From the NCBI GenBank assembly GCA_020634245.1, contig JACKCC010000026.1, positions 27,158 to 91,157 on the forward strand: a stretch of DNA of 64,000 nucleotides, written 5' to 3'. This document shows, piece after piece, positions 54,617 to 62,496 of this stretch (positions are counted from its first letter, which is position 1; every line of letters starts with the position of its first letter). The notes under the pieces were generated by a model. The model did no database searches, had not been told where the DNA came from, and saw only the letters and a program-made list of their open reading frames with translations. A program made the position numbers and the translations under genes. The stretch comes from Ardenticatenaceae bacterium. Its GTDB lineage: Bacteria > Chloroflexota > Anaerolineae > Promineifilales > Promineifilaceae.

Positions 54617-55666
54617 AAGTTACTCTAATTGCTAACCTCAAAAGGTAAGGTTGACGAATTTGCCTCCCAACTTACACTCCTAAAGTTTGACACCACATCA
54701 GACAAAGGAGTATCCGATGAGAGGCTTAACAGATTATATTACACAGGCAGCATGGAGCGATATTTTGACGGTTCAATATGTTTTGGTAGATGATTCTTAT
54801 CAACAACTGGATGTCCATATTTTGCCTGAGCGCAAATTTGCACCACAAGGGACGCCTTGCTTTAGTGATTCTGAGGTCATCACCATTGCCCTTTTGGGAG
54901 AGATGGTTTTTGCCGGTGATGAAGATAAAACACTGCACTTTATACGACAATATCATCTCGACATGTTTCCTCATTTGCTCGATAACTCTCGTTTCAATCG
55001 CCGTCGTCATCAGCTAGCGGGCGTCATGGAAGCGATTCGAGAGCATTTGCGAGACCGTTGGCGGGCAAAACATCCTCTAGATATCGAAACAGAAAACTTG
55101 CGTATCGTGGATAGTGCGCCCATCTCTATCTGCACCTATACTCGTGGTGGTCGTTGCCAGAGCATCCCATTAGATTGGCGAGATGAATGGTTTGGCGTTT
55201 GTACCAGCAAGAAAGCCAAGTTTTTTGGCGCGCGTTGCCACATAACAACGACCCTAGACCAGATGATTGACACCTGGTTACTAGCTCCGGGTTCTTATGA
55301 TGACCGTAAACCCATGGCCGCCTTGTTAGAAAATCGTCATGGACTGTCCGTTATCGGCGACAAAGGCTATGTCAGTGAAGACCTCGCCCATCGTTTGTGG
55401 GAAGATGACCAACATCTACTCCTTGCTTTGAAGAAGGATAATCAAACAGAACAATGGCCTGACGGAATCCAACGAATATTGGGTTATTTGCGCCATCGGG
55501 TCGAAACAGCCTTTAGTGTGCTGGAAAACGTATTCGATTTTGAAAGTCCTAAATCCCGTTCGCTTGCTGGGTTGATTGCTCGGACAACCACGAAGATTTT
55601 GGCTTATACCATTAGCTTCTTTCTTGCCGAGATTCTCACCCCAGAGCTTAGCAATTAGAGTAAGTT
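54617..55666 (+). mobile_element. IS982-family element
   Basis: The 19-base terminal repeats AAGTTACTCTAATTGCTAA and AACTTACTCTAATTGCTAA (right end reverse-complemented) differ at one position. GTAT flanks both sides (54613-54616 and 55667-55670). Length 1,050 bases. The transposase stop codon lies in the right terminal repeat. Confidence 0.88.
54717..55658 (+). CDS. IS982-family transposase
   Basis: 313 residues; the ATG at 54717 has AAAGGAG nine bases upstream. Family features: CFSDSEVITIALLGE, RFNRRRHQLAGVMEAIR and DDE residues in RIVDSAPISI, VIGDKGYVSED and RVETAFSVLENVF. It appears intact and may still move. Confidence 0.9.
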   Translation: MRGLTDYITQAAWSDILTVQYVLVDDSYQQLDVHILPERKFAPQGTPCFSDSEVITIALLGEMVFAGDEDKTLHFIRQYHLDMFPHLLDNSRFNRRRHQLAGVMEAIREHLRDRWRAKHPLDIETENLRIVDSAPISICTYTRGGRCQSIPLDWRDEWFGVCTSKKAKFFGARCHITTTLDQMIDTWLLAPGSYDDRKPMAALLENRHGLSVIGDKGYVSEDLAHRLWEDDQHLLLALKKDNQTEQWPDGIQRILGYLRHRVETAFSVLENVFDFESPKSRSLAGLIARTTTKILAYTISFFLAEILTPELSN

Positions 55667-55731
55667 GTATGCATTGTTGAATTATCTGTGTAACATTGAG
55701 GACATAGGGGTTTGAACAAGTCGAGATTCAT
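55667..55731 (-). pseudogene. IS1-like transposase, N-terminal fragment
   Basis: From ATG 55731 (GGAGAAGAAG upstream): MNLDLFKPLCPQCYTDNSTM. The CPQC pair completes the zinc finger whose second half, CHTC, is in the main part beyond the IS982 element. Confidence 0.7.
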
Positions 55732-55834
55732 GAGCTTCTTCTCCACAATCAAATTGGTCTTTGACAGCGGAGTTTTCGCTCATTTCTTGATTTTGTTCAA
55801 ATCCCATACTACAGACCCAGTGCCTGATTTGTCG

Positions 55835-56482
55835 TCATAAATTTTTCTCATGATGGAAGCTGAGCGCAAGAAAAATCCAACCCAGCAGTAACTCAATTAC
55901 AAGGTGAAAGGCAAAGGATGCTGCTTCACCTTGTAATCCGTAAGCGATCATCTTTTCCGGCGACAGGGCGAAGGTTTTGACGCCCAACAAGGGACAAAGC
56001 GTGTAGGTCGCCATGGCGAAGAAGAAGCAGCCGGCCAGGCGGTAATCGCTGGCGGTTTGTTGAAGAGGGTGGAGGGAGGAACGGCCGTTTCCCCACCGCC
56101 AAACCACAAAAACCATCAACACCATCATCAACCCACCGGCCAAACCAAAAACAATCGAAGTCGGATTGGGCAGCGGAATGTAAGCAAAAGCAATGTACAC
56201 AAATCCGCCGACGCCAATCACCCACTTACCCGCCGCTGACATTTCCGTTCGGAACATCATACCCAGCATGAGGAAATAAATCCCCAATTTGAATGAATAA
56301 GCCCACAACAAATAGCGAGCGATTTCCCAGCCCGATGCCACCTGACCGGCGCCCTCTAACGTCCCGGCGCCTTGCTCCAAGCCGGCCAGATAGCCCGGCA
56401 AGACGATGTATCTGCCAAAGATGGTATTGAGCAGGAAAAAGAATCCAACAATGATCAGGGCTGTGCTTACCTTTTTATTCAT
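55835..56482 (-). CDS. Membrane protein of unknown function
   Basis: 215 residues from the ATG at 56482 (an ATG 15 bases upstream is possible). Six membrane segments: TALIIVGFFFLLNTIFGRYI, YLLWAYSFKLGIYFLMLGM, WVIGVGGFVYIAFAYI, IVFGLAGGLMMVLMVFVVW, GCFFFAMATYTLCPLLGV and FAFHLVIELLLGWIFLALS. No family recognised. Its TGA lies inside the right end of the IS1-like element, so the insertion may have replaced a few C-terminal codons. Confidence 0.65.
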   Translation of the reverse strand: MNKKVSTALIIVGFFFLLNTIFGRYIVLPGYLAGLEQGAGTLEGAGQVASGWEIARYLLWAYSFKLGIYFLMLGMMFRTEMSAAGKWVIGVGGFVYIAFAYIPLPNPTSIVFGLAGGLMMVLMVFVVWRWGNGRSSLHPLQQTASDYRLAGCFFFAMATYTLCPLLGVKTFALSPEKMIAYGLQGEAASFAFHLVIELLLGWIFLALSFHHEKNL

Positions 56483-56535
56483 TGATACTCGCCCCATTCA
56501 GGTCTGCCCGTCCACACCGGCTGGCAGACCAGTGG

Positions 56536-56817
56536 TTTTCCTAGCAGCTTGTCGGAAAAAGAATTATGGGACGCAGATTTTCATGATTTACGCAGATTTA
56601 TTGATGTTTTAGGCCTAAAGTCCCTTCTTATCAGCGTTAATCTGCGTCCAAATTCTCTTGTTTTGACTTTTCCTAGCAGCTTGTCGGAAAAAGAATTATG
56701 GGACGCAGATTTTCATGATTTACGCAGATTTATTGATGTTTTAGGCCTAAAGTCCCTTCTTATCAGCGTTAATCTGCGTCCAAATTCTCTTGTTTTGACT
56801 TTTCCGACAATCTGCTA
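56536..56817. repeat. Two perfect 132-base tandem copies of a palindromic element
   Basis: Copies 56536-56667 and 56668-56799 are identical. The whole is bounded by TAGCAGCTTGTCGGAAAA (56542) and TTTTCCGACAATCTGCTA (56800-56817), inverted with one mismatch. Each copy also has an inner inverted repeat, GGACGCAGATT with AATCTGCGTCC. The right end supplies the stop codon of the acyltransferase gene. It is likely a non-autonomous palindromic repeat with a fresh duplication. Confidence 0.85.
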
Positions 56818-57984
56818 ACCGATATCCACAGTACGAACGACGGGTTCTTTGCGGCGTGGCTTCACGGATTGAACCAGGAAGCGATAAGCCGAAACAACCA
56901 AATTACTGCTCACATAGGTCGAGACAATCAGTAAGGGATATTTTGCCAAAGCCGGCAGGCCCGTATTCAACAGCAGCGTGCCAAAGACGCCGATCAAGAT
57001 CACGTGAATGATGTACACGCCATAGGAATTGCGGTTCAGTTCGCCCCAGATGCGCCCGGTCTTGCCGAAGTAGCGCCAGAAACTTTCAACTATGATGTAC
57101 TGCATACAGAGCAGGGCCAGGTAAAAGCTAAGATGCCTGATCAGCCGATAGAGCGGCGTAATCTGAAACTCTGCTGGATTTGGAGAAAAGAAAGGCCACA
57201 AGCGGGCAAAGATATGTCCCGTAACCGTGAGCCAGGCAACCGAACTGGCGACGGTATACAACGTCTTGCTCTTCGGTTGTTCGGCGAAAATGTCCTGGCG
57301 ATAGCAGAGCACGCCCAGCAGGAAGGTCATGAAGTAGAGGAGCAGCCGTTCGTTTTCGAAGTCGAGCAGTGGGGTCAATGTCCAACTACGAAAACCGAGC
57401 AGGCCGCCGGTGGCAAAGCTGTAGACAAATCCAATGACGAAGGTCGCCAAAACAGCGCTTTTCAGTGAAATGTTGGGCAGCCTGATGTTGGCTTTCTGCA
57501 AAAGCAAGTAGAGAACGTTGAAGGCAAACAGCAGCGGTAGGAACCACAGCCAGTTTTGGCTGTTGGGATTGGTGATGTGGGAGTAGGTGCTCCAATGTTC
57601 CTGCGGCAGATTCTGCGAGTAAAGGAATATGACTTTGTAGAGCGGGATCAACGTAAACACGGCAATCAGCCAGGGGACCATCAATCGCCGGAATTTCCTT
57701 TTGAGAAAGCTCCAGGCCGTTTTGTTTTTCAGCGATGGCGGGGTCAAATAGCCGGAAATAAAGAACATGGTTGGCATGATGAAAATATCGAAGATGATAC
57801 CAACGATGCCCACCCAGGTGATAGTGTCGGGATCATCGACGATCCAGAACCAACCCCACAAGCCGGCCGCTTCATAAACGCCGCCGACATGATAAAGAAC
57901 CACTAAAAAGATGATAATGGTTCTGAGGTTGTCCATCCAGTGAATTCGTTTTCTTTTTGTTGAATATTTCTCTTTGGTACTCAT
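56815..57984 (-). CDS. Acyltransferase family 3 membrane protein (OafA/MdoC type)
   Basis: The ATG at 57984 follows AGGAGAG by six bases. 389 residues with about ten membrane segments. The family start HWMDNLRTIIIFLVVLYHVG contains the conserved His, followed by GYLTPPSLKNKTAWSFLKRK and FRRLMVPWL. Such enzymes O-acylate cell-surface glycans. It has the conserved regulatory dyad upstream (58027-58076) and ends within the palindromic repeat. Confidence 0.88.
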   Translation of the reverse strand: MSTKEKYSTKRKRIHWMDNLRTIIIFLVVLYHVGGVYEAAGLWGWFWIVDDPDTITWVGIVGIIFDIFIMPTMFFISGYLTPPSLKNKTAWSFLKRKFRRLMVPWLIAVFTLIPLYKVIFLYSQNLPQEHWSTYSHITNPNSQNWLWFLPLLFAFNVLYLLLQKANIRLPNISLKSAVLATFVIGFVYSFATGGLLGFRSWTLTPLLDFENERLLLYFMTFLLGVLCYRQDIFAEQPKSKTLYTVASSVAWLTVTGHIFARLWPFFSPNPAEFQITPLYRLIRHLSFYLALLCMQYIIVESFWRYFGKTGRIWGELNRNSYGVYIIHVILIGVFGTLLLNTGLPALAKYPLLIVSTYVSSNLVVSAYRFLVQSVKPRRKEPVVRTVDIG

Positions 57985-58026
57985 TGTTTCTCTCCTGTTT
58001 AACTTTTCCAAGATTGTTGAACCCTT

Positions 58027-58076
58027 ATACTTTCAGCATAGTCGCCCAATGGTTTTGTGTCATACCCCGAAGGTGT
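58027..58076 (-). promoter_or_regulatory. Conserved dyad upstream of the acyltransferase (site 2)
   Basis: Half-sites ATACTTTCAGCATA (58027-58040) and TACCCCGAAGGTGT (58063-58076), inverted and 22 bases apart, followed by TTAAT beginning at the final T. Same layout as the dyads at 45650 and 63484. Confidence 0.65.
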
Positions 58077-58133
58077 TAATCAGGGGGGTATTAGAATTTT
58101 CACTCGTCAATCAACCGGTACAGATTCTCCAAC

Positions 58134-59039
58134 CTATTGCGGCCTGACACAGCGAAATCCTAAATAAGCGGGACCAAATGATTTAGACCTTGACCACACC
58201 TGGCCATCATAGGCAATGATGCTGGCATGTGCTTCATCCACTTCTGTCGCCGTCCACCAGTAAATCACCTGGGAATGCACGTTCCACAGCGGCGACTCTT
58301 TATCAGGCTTTGTTTCATAAATGGCTTCGGCATTTCCCGCATCCCATACGCCGCCGCTGTTACGGCCGTGCCGACTCATCGAGCGCACCGCTTCCTCTAC
58401 GGCGGGCAGCCGCCAGAGATTCTGTGGCAAGGCGGCCAGCGTCAAACCATCTTTCGTGAGATAGTGGCATACCTGCTGGGCCTCAAACCAGTCTGTCCCT
58501 TCGAGCGGCCAGCCGGGTCCCGCCGGCGCCCAGATGAGCATCACGCCGTTTCCCGGCACTCTTCGCGCCTGAAGATTGCCGTCATTCAACCGTTGGGACA
58601 CCCGCAGGACGGGTCCGATGCCGGAGAGGATGAGGGTGAGCAAGGGCAGGCTGACAGCCAGGGAAACAGCCAGCTTACGCGGTCGGGGACGGCCGTACCA
58701 ATACATCCCTCCCATTCCCCCAAGCGGCAAAATGATCAAGAAGGTGGCGGCATTGGAGAAAGCTTGAAAAAAGGCGACAGCCAGCAAAGCAAGCATCAGA
58801 TGCAGCCCGCCGCCAATCCGGGGCCAGGCTATTGAAATCAGCGTCACGCCCAAAAAGATGAGCATCGGGCTGAGATATTGGAAAAACATCAAACCCATAT
58901 TCGACAGCCAGGACTCGTAATACCAGCCTTCGTGGAAATTCTCGACGATGCCCCAAAACGCCCAAAAGCAGGTAACGGCCGTGGACAAAGCCACCGCAAT
59001 CCAACCCACCAACCGACGTTTGTCAAACCGTCTCATCAT
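58134..59039 (-). CDS. Membrane protein with C-terminal DUF1566/Lcl-like domain
   Basis: 301 residues. Four membrane segments in the first 145 residues (LVGWIAVALSTAVTCFWAFW at the start). The C-terminal 140 residues resemble the Lcl/formylglycine-enzyme-like fold: WFEAQQVCHYLTKDGLTLA, LWRLPAVEEAVRSM, YWWTATEVDE and a final YLGFRCVRP. Such domains often bind glycans or proteins outside the cell. The start overlaps the stop of the upstream oxidoreductase by four bases (ATGA). Confidence 0.75.
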   Translation of the reverse strand: MMRRFDKRRLVGWIAVALSTAVTCFWAFWGIVENFHEGWYYESWLSNMGLMFFQYLSPMLIFLGVTLISIAWPRIGGGLHLMLALLAVAFFQAFSNAATFLIILPLGGMGGMYWYGRPRPRKLAVSLAVSLPLLTLILSGIGPVLRVSQRLNDGNLQARRVPGNGVMLIWAPAGPGWPLEGTDWFEAQQVCHYLTKDGLTLAALPQNLWRLPAVEEAVRSMSRHGRNSGGVWDAGNAEAIYETKPDKESPLWNVHSQVIYWWTATEVDEAHASIIAYDGQVWSRSKSFGPAYLGFRCVRPQ

Positions 59040-60073
59040 TCGACATCGAGAACCACCTTACCCGCGTATCCACCGCGTTCCAGCAGTTCGTGGGCGTGCG
59101 CGGCCTCGGCCAACGGAATCCGCGCGGCCACAATGGGGTTGATTTTGCCTGCCGCCAGCAAATCGAGTAATTCCGCCAGCGTTTTACGATACCAGGCGTT
59201 GTCTTTCGCCAGGTCGAGGGTCAACAACAATCGCCTGCCGCCGGGAAACAGTTTAAGCAGTATCACCATCAGCAGCGTGAGGAGAATGACCCGCAGCCCC
59301 GACTCTTTTGCTGCGGCCACACCGAACCAGACGAGACGGCCGTTTCTACGCAAAGCCCGGTGCGAACGCCGCAGCTGCCGGAACCCGCCGATGGGATCAA
59401 ACACGACATCCACACCCTCGCCGGTCAACTGGTGGATACGCTTGACGAAATCCTCCGTGCGGTAGTCGATGGGGGCAGCGCCCAGGGCAGACACGCACTC
59501 GTGGTTATAGCCGGACGCCGTGCCAAACATCTCCAGTCCGGCCAGCTTACCCAACTCCAGCAGAGCCGAGCCGACGCCGCCGGCTGCCCCATGAACGAGG
59601 ACACGTTCGCCGCGCTGCACCTGAGCAGTACGGTGCATGGCCATGTGCGCTGTGAGGTAATTTACCACGACGCAAACGGCTTCGGCCGGGTCCACCCCGG
59701 CAGGCACGGCAACCAGCTCACAGGCAGGCAAACAGATGAACTCCGCATACCCTCCTCCGAGGCCAAGGCAGAAGGTCGCCCCGGCCACCATTTGCCCCAG
59801 CGCCAGGGCCGATACGCCCTCGCCCAGCATATCGACCACGCCGACGATGTCCTCGCCCAGCGTGAAAGGTGGTTTCGGTGTCCCCGGCAGCCAACCCGAG
59901 CTGCGATGCATCAGATCGTAGGCGGAAATGCCGGCGGCCAAAACCTGCACCCGCACTTCGCCGGGCCGAGGTTCGGGAAGGTCTTCGGCCACCATCTGCA
60001 GCACCTCCGGCCCACCATGCCGTGAGACAACAACGCGATGATTTCTTTTAGCAATCACTTTTTCAATAGCCAT
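59036..60073 (-). CDS. Medium-chain zinc-type oxidoreductase (quinone reductase-like)
   Basis: 345 residues. GroES-like N-terminal domain with LPEPRPGEVRVQVLAAGISA and FTLGEDIVGVVDMLG; Rossmann domain with the NADPH loop HGAAGGVGSALLELGKLAG. The structural zinc Cys set is absent, as in quinone oxidoreductases. Substrate unknown. Coupled to the Lcl-like membrane protein by a four-base overlap. Confidence 0.87.
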   Translation of the reverse strand: MAIEKVIAKRNHRVVVSRHGGPEVLQMVAEDLPEPRPGEVRVQVLAAGISAYDLMHRSSGWLPGTPKPPFTLGEDIVGVVDMLGEGVSALALGQMVAGATFCLGLGGGYAEFICLPACELVAVPAGVDPAEAVCVVVNYLTAHMAMHRTAQVQRGERVLVHGAAGGVGSALLELGKLAGLEMFGTASGYNHECVSALGAAPIDYRTEDFVKRIHQLTGEGVDVVFDPIGGFRQLRRSHRALRRNGRLVWFGVAAAKESGLRVILLTLLMVILLKLFPGGRRLLLTLDLAKDNAWYRKTLAELLDLLAAGKINPIVAARIPLAEAAHAHELLERGGYAGKVVLDVE

Positions 60074-60139
60074 TCTGTTTCCTCTGCCATAAATATAGAA
60101 TGCTGATGACGCAGTCGGGCTTGATTCAACTGAATATCT

Positions 60140-61165
60140 TTACTCACCACTTGGGGTGTTCAGATAATCTCTTACAACAGCGATGCTCGCTTCGGGGTTC
60201 TCAAAAAACATTTCATGCCCGGCGTCCGGGATGACAGCCAGTTCAGCATTGGGAAATAAGGCCATTTGCCGGCCTTGAAACTCGGCGCCAATCAACTGCT
60301 GGCACTCTCCAGTCATGAACAAAACTGTATCGGTGAAATCCTCAACGCCTTCGGCAAGATTGACATCGAAGTTTCCATCGGCATCCACAGCCTCTTGAAA
60401 GATCGCGTTCCCTGCTGCGGCGCCAAATCGCCAGGACACATTTTCACTCGGCTTGTCACCTTCACAGTAATAACCGGCCTGAGGGTGGTCATCTCCCTGG
60501 TACAGGTTAATCTGATGGCTAAAATAATCGTCCGCAGCGTGTTTACCCTGTCCATTGACATGCAATGCTTCAAATTTCGTCTTAAGAAAATAGGTGAGCA
60601 GACCGGAACTGAAGTGCATTTGGGTACCCGCGGCCCATTCTTCAGCAAATTCGGAATTCAGGAAACCTGGTTCAGCTAAAACGATGTGATCGACCTTTTG
60701 GGGGTATCGCCCCAGGTAAGCCGAAGCCAGCATAGCGCCCCAGGAGTGCCCAACCAGATTGACCGGCTCGCCACGGCCGTAATATTCCACAACAGAATCC
60801 AGGTCTGAGATGGCGGATTGCAAGGTGATCTCTTCCGGATCGCCTCGCGGAGAAAGGCCGGCGCCGCGCTGGTCAAAAAACACGACATAGTACTCGTCGG
60901 CAAGCGCCTGCAGGGAAAGAATGCTGCGATAGTCGCCACCCGGGCCACCGTGAATGGTGATGACAGCCGGGTTTGAGGGATCGCCAAATGTTTCTGCATG
61001 ATACGTTACTTCGTTGATGGTGATATGGGGCAAAGATGGGTCTTGGGCTACGGTTGCCGGAACAGTGTACTCACCTATCGTGAGTACATAGAACAACAAG
61101 AAAAGAACAACCAGTCCTGCCAAAATACCCAGCGCAGCTTTCCCCAACATTTTTATGATCTTCAT
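60140..61165 (-). CDS. Alpha/beta hydrolase, proline iminopeptidase type, membrane-anchored
   Basis: The ATG at 61165 is preceded by an AAAGAG; an in-frame upstream ATG (61219) falls inside an inverted repeat. 341 residues. An N-terminal membrane segment (about 8-30) precedes the hydrolase: oxyanion loop HGGPG (72-76), FDQRGAGLS (98-106), nucleophile GHSWGAM (S141) and the His in DAGHEMFFENPE. Family S33 members cleave N-terminal Pro or small esters. Product probably faces outside. Confidence 0.85.
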   Translation of the reverse strand: MKIIKMLGKAALGILAGLVVLFLLFYVLTIGEYTVPATVAQDPSLPHITINEVTYHAETFGDPSNPAVITIHGGPGGDYRSILSLQALADEYYVVFFDQRGAGLSPRGDPEEITLQSAISDLDSVVEYYGRGEPVNLVGHSWGAMLASAYLGRYPQKVDHIVLAEPGFLNSEFAEEWAAGTQMHFSSGLLTYFLKTKFEALHVNGQGKHAADDYFSHQINLYQGDDHPQAGYYCEGDKPSENVSWRFGAAAGNAIFQEAVDADGNFDVNLAEGVEDFTDTVLFMTGECQQLIGAEFQGRQMALFPNAELAVIPDAGHEMFFENPEASIAVVRDYLNTPSGE

Positions 61166-61178
61166 CTCTTTATTCCAG

Positions 61179-61221
61179 AGGTGACAGTCACTTAAAAACT
61201 TGGGAAAAGTGACTGTCACCT
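61179..61221. repeat. Perfect 15-base inverted repeat
   Basis: AGGTGACAGTCACTT and AAGTGACTGTCACCT separated by 13 bases, just upstream of the hydrolase start. The GTGACAGTCAC core is itself near-palindromic. It could be an operator or an intergenic repeat. Confidence 0.7.
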
Positions 61222-61274
61222 GAACGCTTACCTCAACCCGAATTTCTGGAAGATAAATTCTCCGAGGGCCTCAT

Positions 61275-62045
61275 TTACTCGAAAACAATTCCAGAGCGAT
61301 TAAAGCCCTTTACGATCAGCCACAGCGCAAAGATCATCTCTTGAATGGCCAGCGGAATCATCAAATAACCCCATTTGACGCCCAGCGATAATGGCAGATG
61401 CAGCGGATCTAACATATTGGCAATGGGGGCAGCAAAGTACAGGAGTGCGCCAATGAATCCCCACAACGCCAGCCATCCTGGAATGAGCTTCGTTTTCCAG
61501 AACAGCCAGTACAGCATCACCGCACCGATAGTGAAAACCAGCGCCAATATATGTTCTGTCCAATAAACGGTTTGTTTCAGTAGTATGCCCAGTGCTTGAA
61601 AGTAGGCAGCATCGGAAGCGCCGGCTTTCACGAATTCTTGACTTACTGAAAGCAGTGAGAGGTAACAGATAACAATCACCATATAGGTAACCGCCTCAAG
61701 CACGCCTCTAAAAATGACAGCGCCCAGCGCCAGAGGTTCATTGTATTTTCTAAAGATGGGGAACATCATGGCCGGAATCATGGCCAGGGGAAAGCCCATC
61801 ACTAACACCAGGAGTGCACCCAGTACGATTTGGCTCTCGTTGGCAGCCACTTCTCGCAGATAATCGATATCTCCGAGAATCGGCAAGGTAAAAACACCGC
61901 TCAGAACACCGGCAACCGTGCCAATGATGAACAATACTCCGACGATGACGGCCGTTTTTCTATGTGTATTCACTTTAGAACGACTTGATGCTTTGCTGGT
62001 TGTTGTAGATTTTTCCGTTGATTGCAAACTCGCTTTGGTGGTCAT
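61275..62045 (-). CDS. DUF4386 membrane protein
   Basis: The ATG at 62045 has AAAGGAG seven bases upstream. 256 residues: a Ser/Thr/Lys-rich N-terminus, then six membrane segments with the DUF4386 traits TAVIVGVLFIIGTVAGVLSG, ALGAVIFRGVLEAVTYMVIV and GVKWGYLMIPLAIQEMIFAL. The function of the family is unknown. It starts 12 bases after the DUF6326-like gene. Confidence 0.85.
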   Translation of the reverse strand: MTTKASLQSTEKSTTTSKASSRSKVNTHRKTAVIVGVLFIIGTVAGVLSGVFTLPILGDIDYLREVAANESQIVLGALLVLVMGFPLAMIPAMMFPIFRKYNEPLALGAVIFRGVLEAVTYMVIVICYLSLLSVSQEFVKAGASDAAYFQALGILLKQTVYWTEHILALVFTIGAVMLYWLFWKTKLIPGWLALWGFIGALLYFAAPIANMLDPLHLPLSLGVKWGYLMIPLAIQEMIFALWLIVKGFNRSGIVFE

Positions 62046-62056
62046 TATTTTCTCCT

Positions 62057-62422
62057 TTAAGCCCAATTCCAGGCATACCAAACTGTCAGGCCGTTAAACA
62101 CAAGCCCGACAACGATTAAAAATTTGTCATAAGCAGATGGGTAGGTTGGCAGTCCAACCAGGTTGAAAAGAAAAAAGAATACGGCGACGATGATGTTGGC
62201 CCAGCGGTTCACCGGCTGGTTCAACGTCAGGGACAGGACGACCATGACAATCGGAATCACCATCAGGATGGCCATGCCTAGATACATCATCGGCGTGACT
62301 TCCATGCCGCCGATTGCGCCCGCTTTGAAGTCGCCGCTGAATATGCGCAGAACATCGCCCAACAGGTAGGTCAACATGAGCGCAATCCAAATTGCCGACA
62401 GTTTTATTTGCACGTCTTCCAT
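62057..62422 (-). CDS. Small four-helix membrane protein (DUF6326-like)
   Basis: 121 residues with four hydrophobic segments: LSAIWIALMLTYLLGDVLRI, MYLGMAILMVIPIVMVVLSL, RWANIIVAVFFFLFNLVG and FLIVVGLVFNGLTVWYAW. The family name is recalled from the pattern and not checked. Has GGAGCGATG-like Shine-Dalgarno ahead. Likely cotranscribed with the DUF4386 gene. Confidence 0.7.
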   Translation of the reverse strand: MEDVQIKLSAIWIALMLTYLLGDVLRIFSGDFKAGAIGGMEVTPMMYLGMAILMVIPIVMVVLSLTLNQPVNRWANIIVAVFFFLFNLVGLPTYPSAYDKFLIVVGLVFNGLTVWYAWNWA

Positions 62423-62444
62423 GATTTCATCGCTCCTTCAAAGT

Positions 62445-62496
62445 TGTAGGGCAAGATGGCTATCTTGCCCGGACAAGTTCACCAACTTGTCCTACA
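62445..62496. repeat. Double-hairpin palindromic repeat
   Basis: TGTAGGGCAAG and CTTGTCCTACA bound two inner stems, GGGCAAGAT/ATCTTGCCC and GGACAAGTT/AACTTGTCC. The right end overlaps the stop codon of the oxidoreductase at 62492. Confidence 0.75.

Larger units (their letters stand above)
53650..55841 (-). mobile_element. IS1-like element split by an IS982 element
   Basis: Imperfect ends: TTTATGATGATTTGTGGCAC at the left; at the right, reverse-complemented, TTTATGACGACAAATCAGGC followed by ACTGGGTC. Subtracting the IS982 insert leaves about 1.1 kb. It abuts the right end of the IS630 element. No target duplication recognised. Confidence 0.6.

Noticed and set aside
56549..56818. A short ORF encoding a twice-repeated 44-residue peptide
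   Set aside because: It is the translation of the perfect palindromic tandem repeat; no ribosome site, and nested inverted repeats explain the sequence better than coding.
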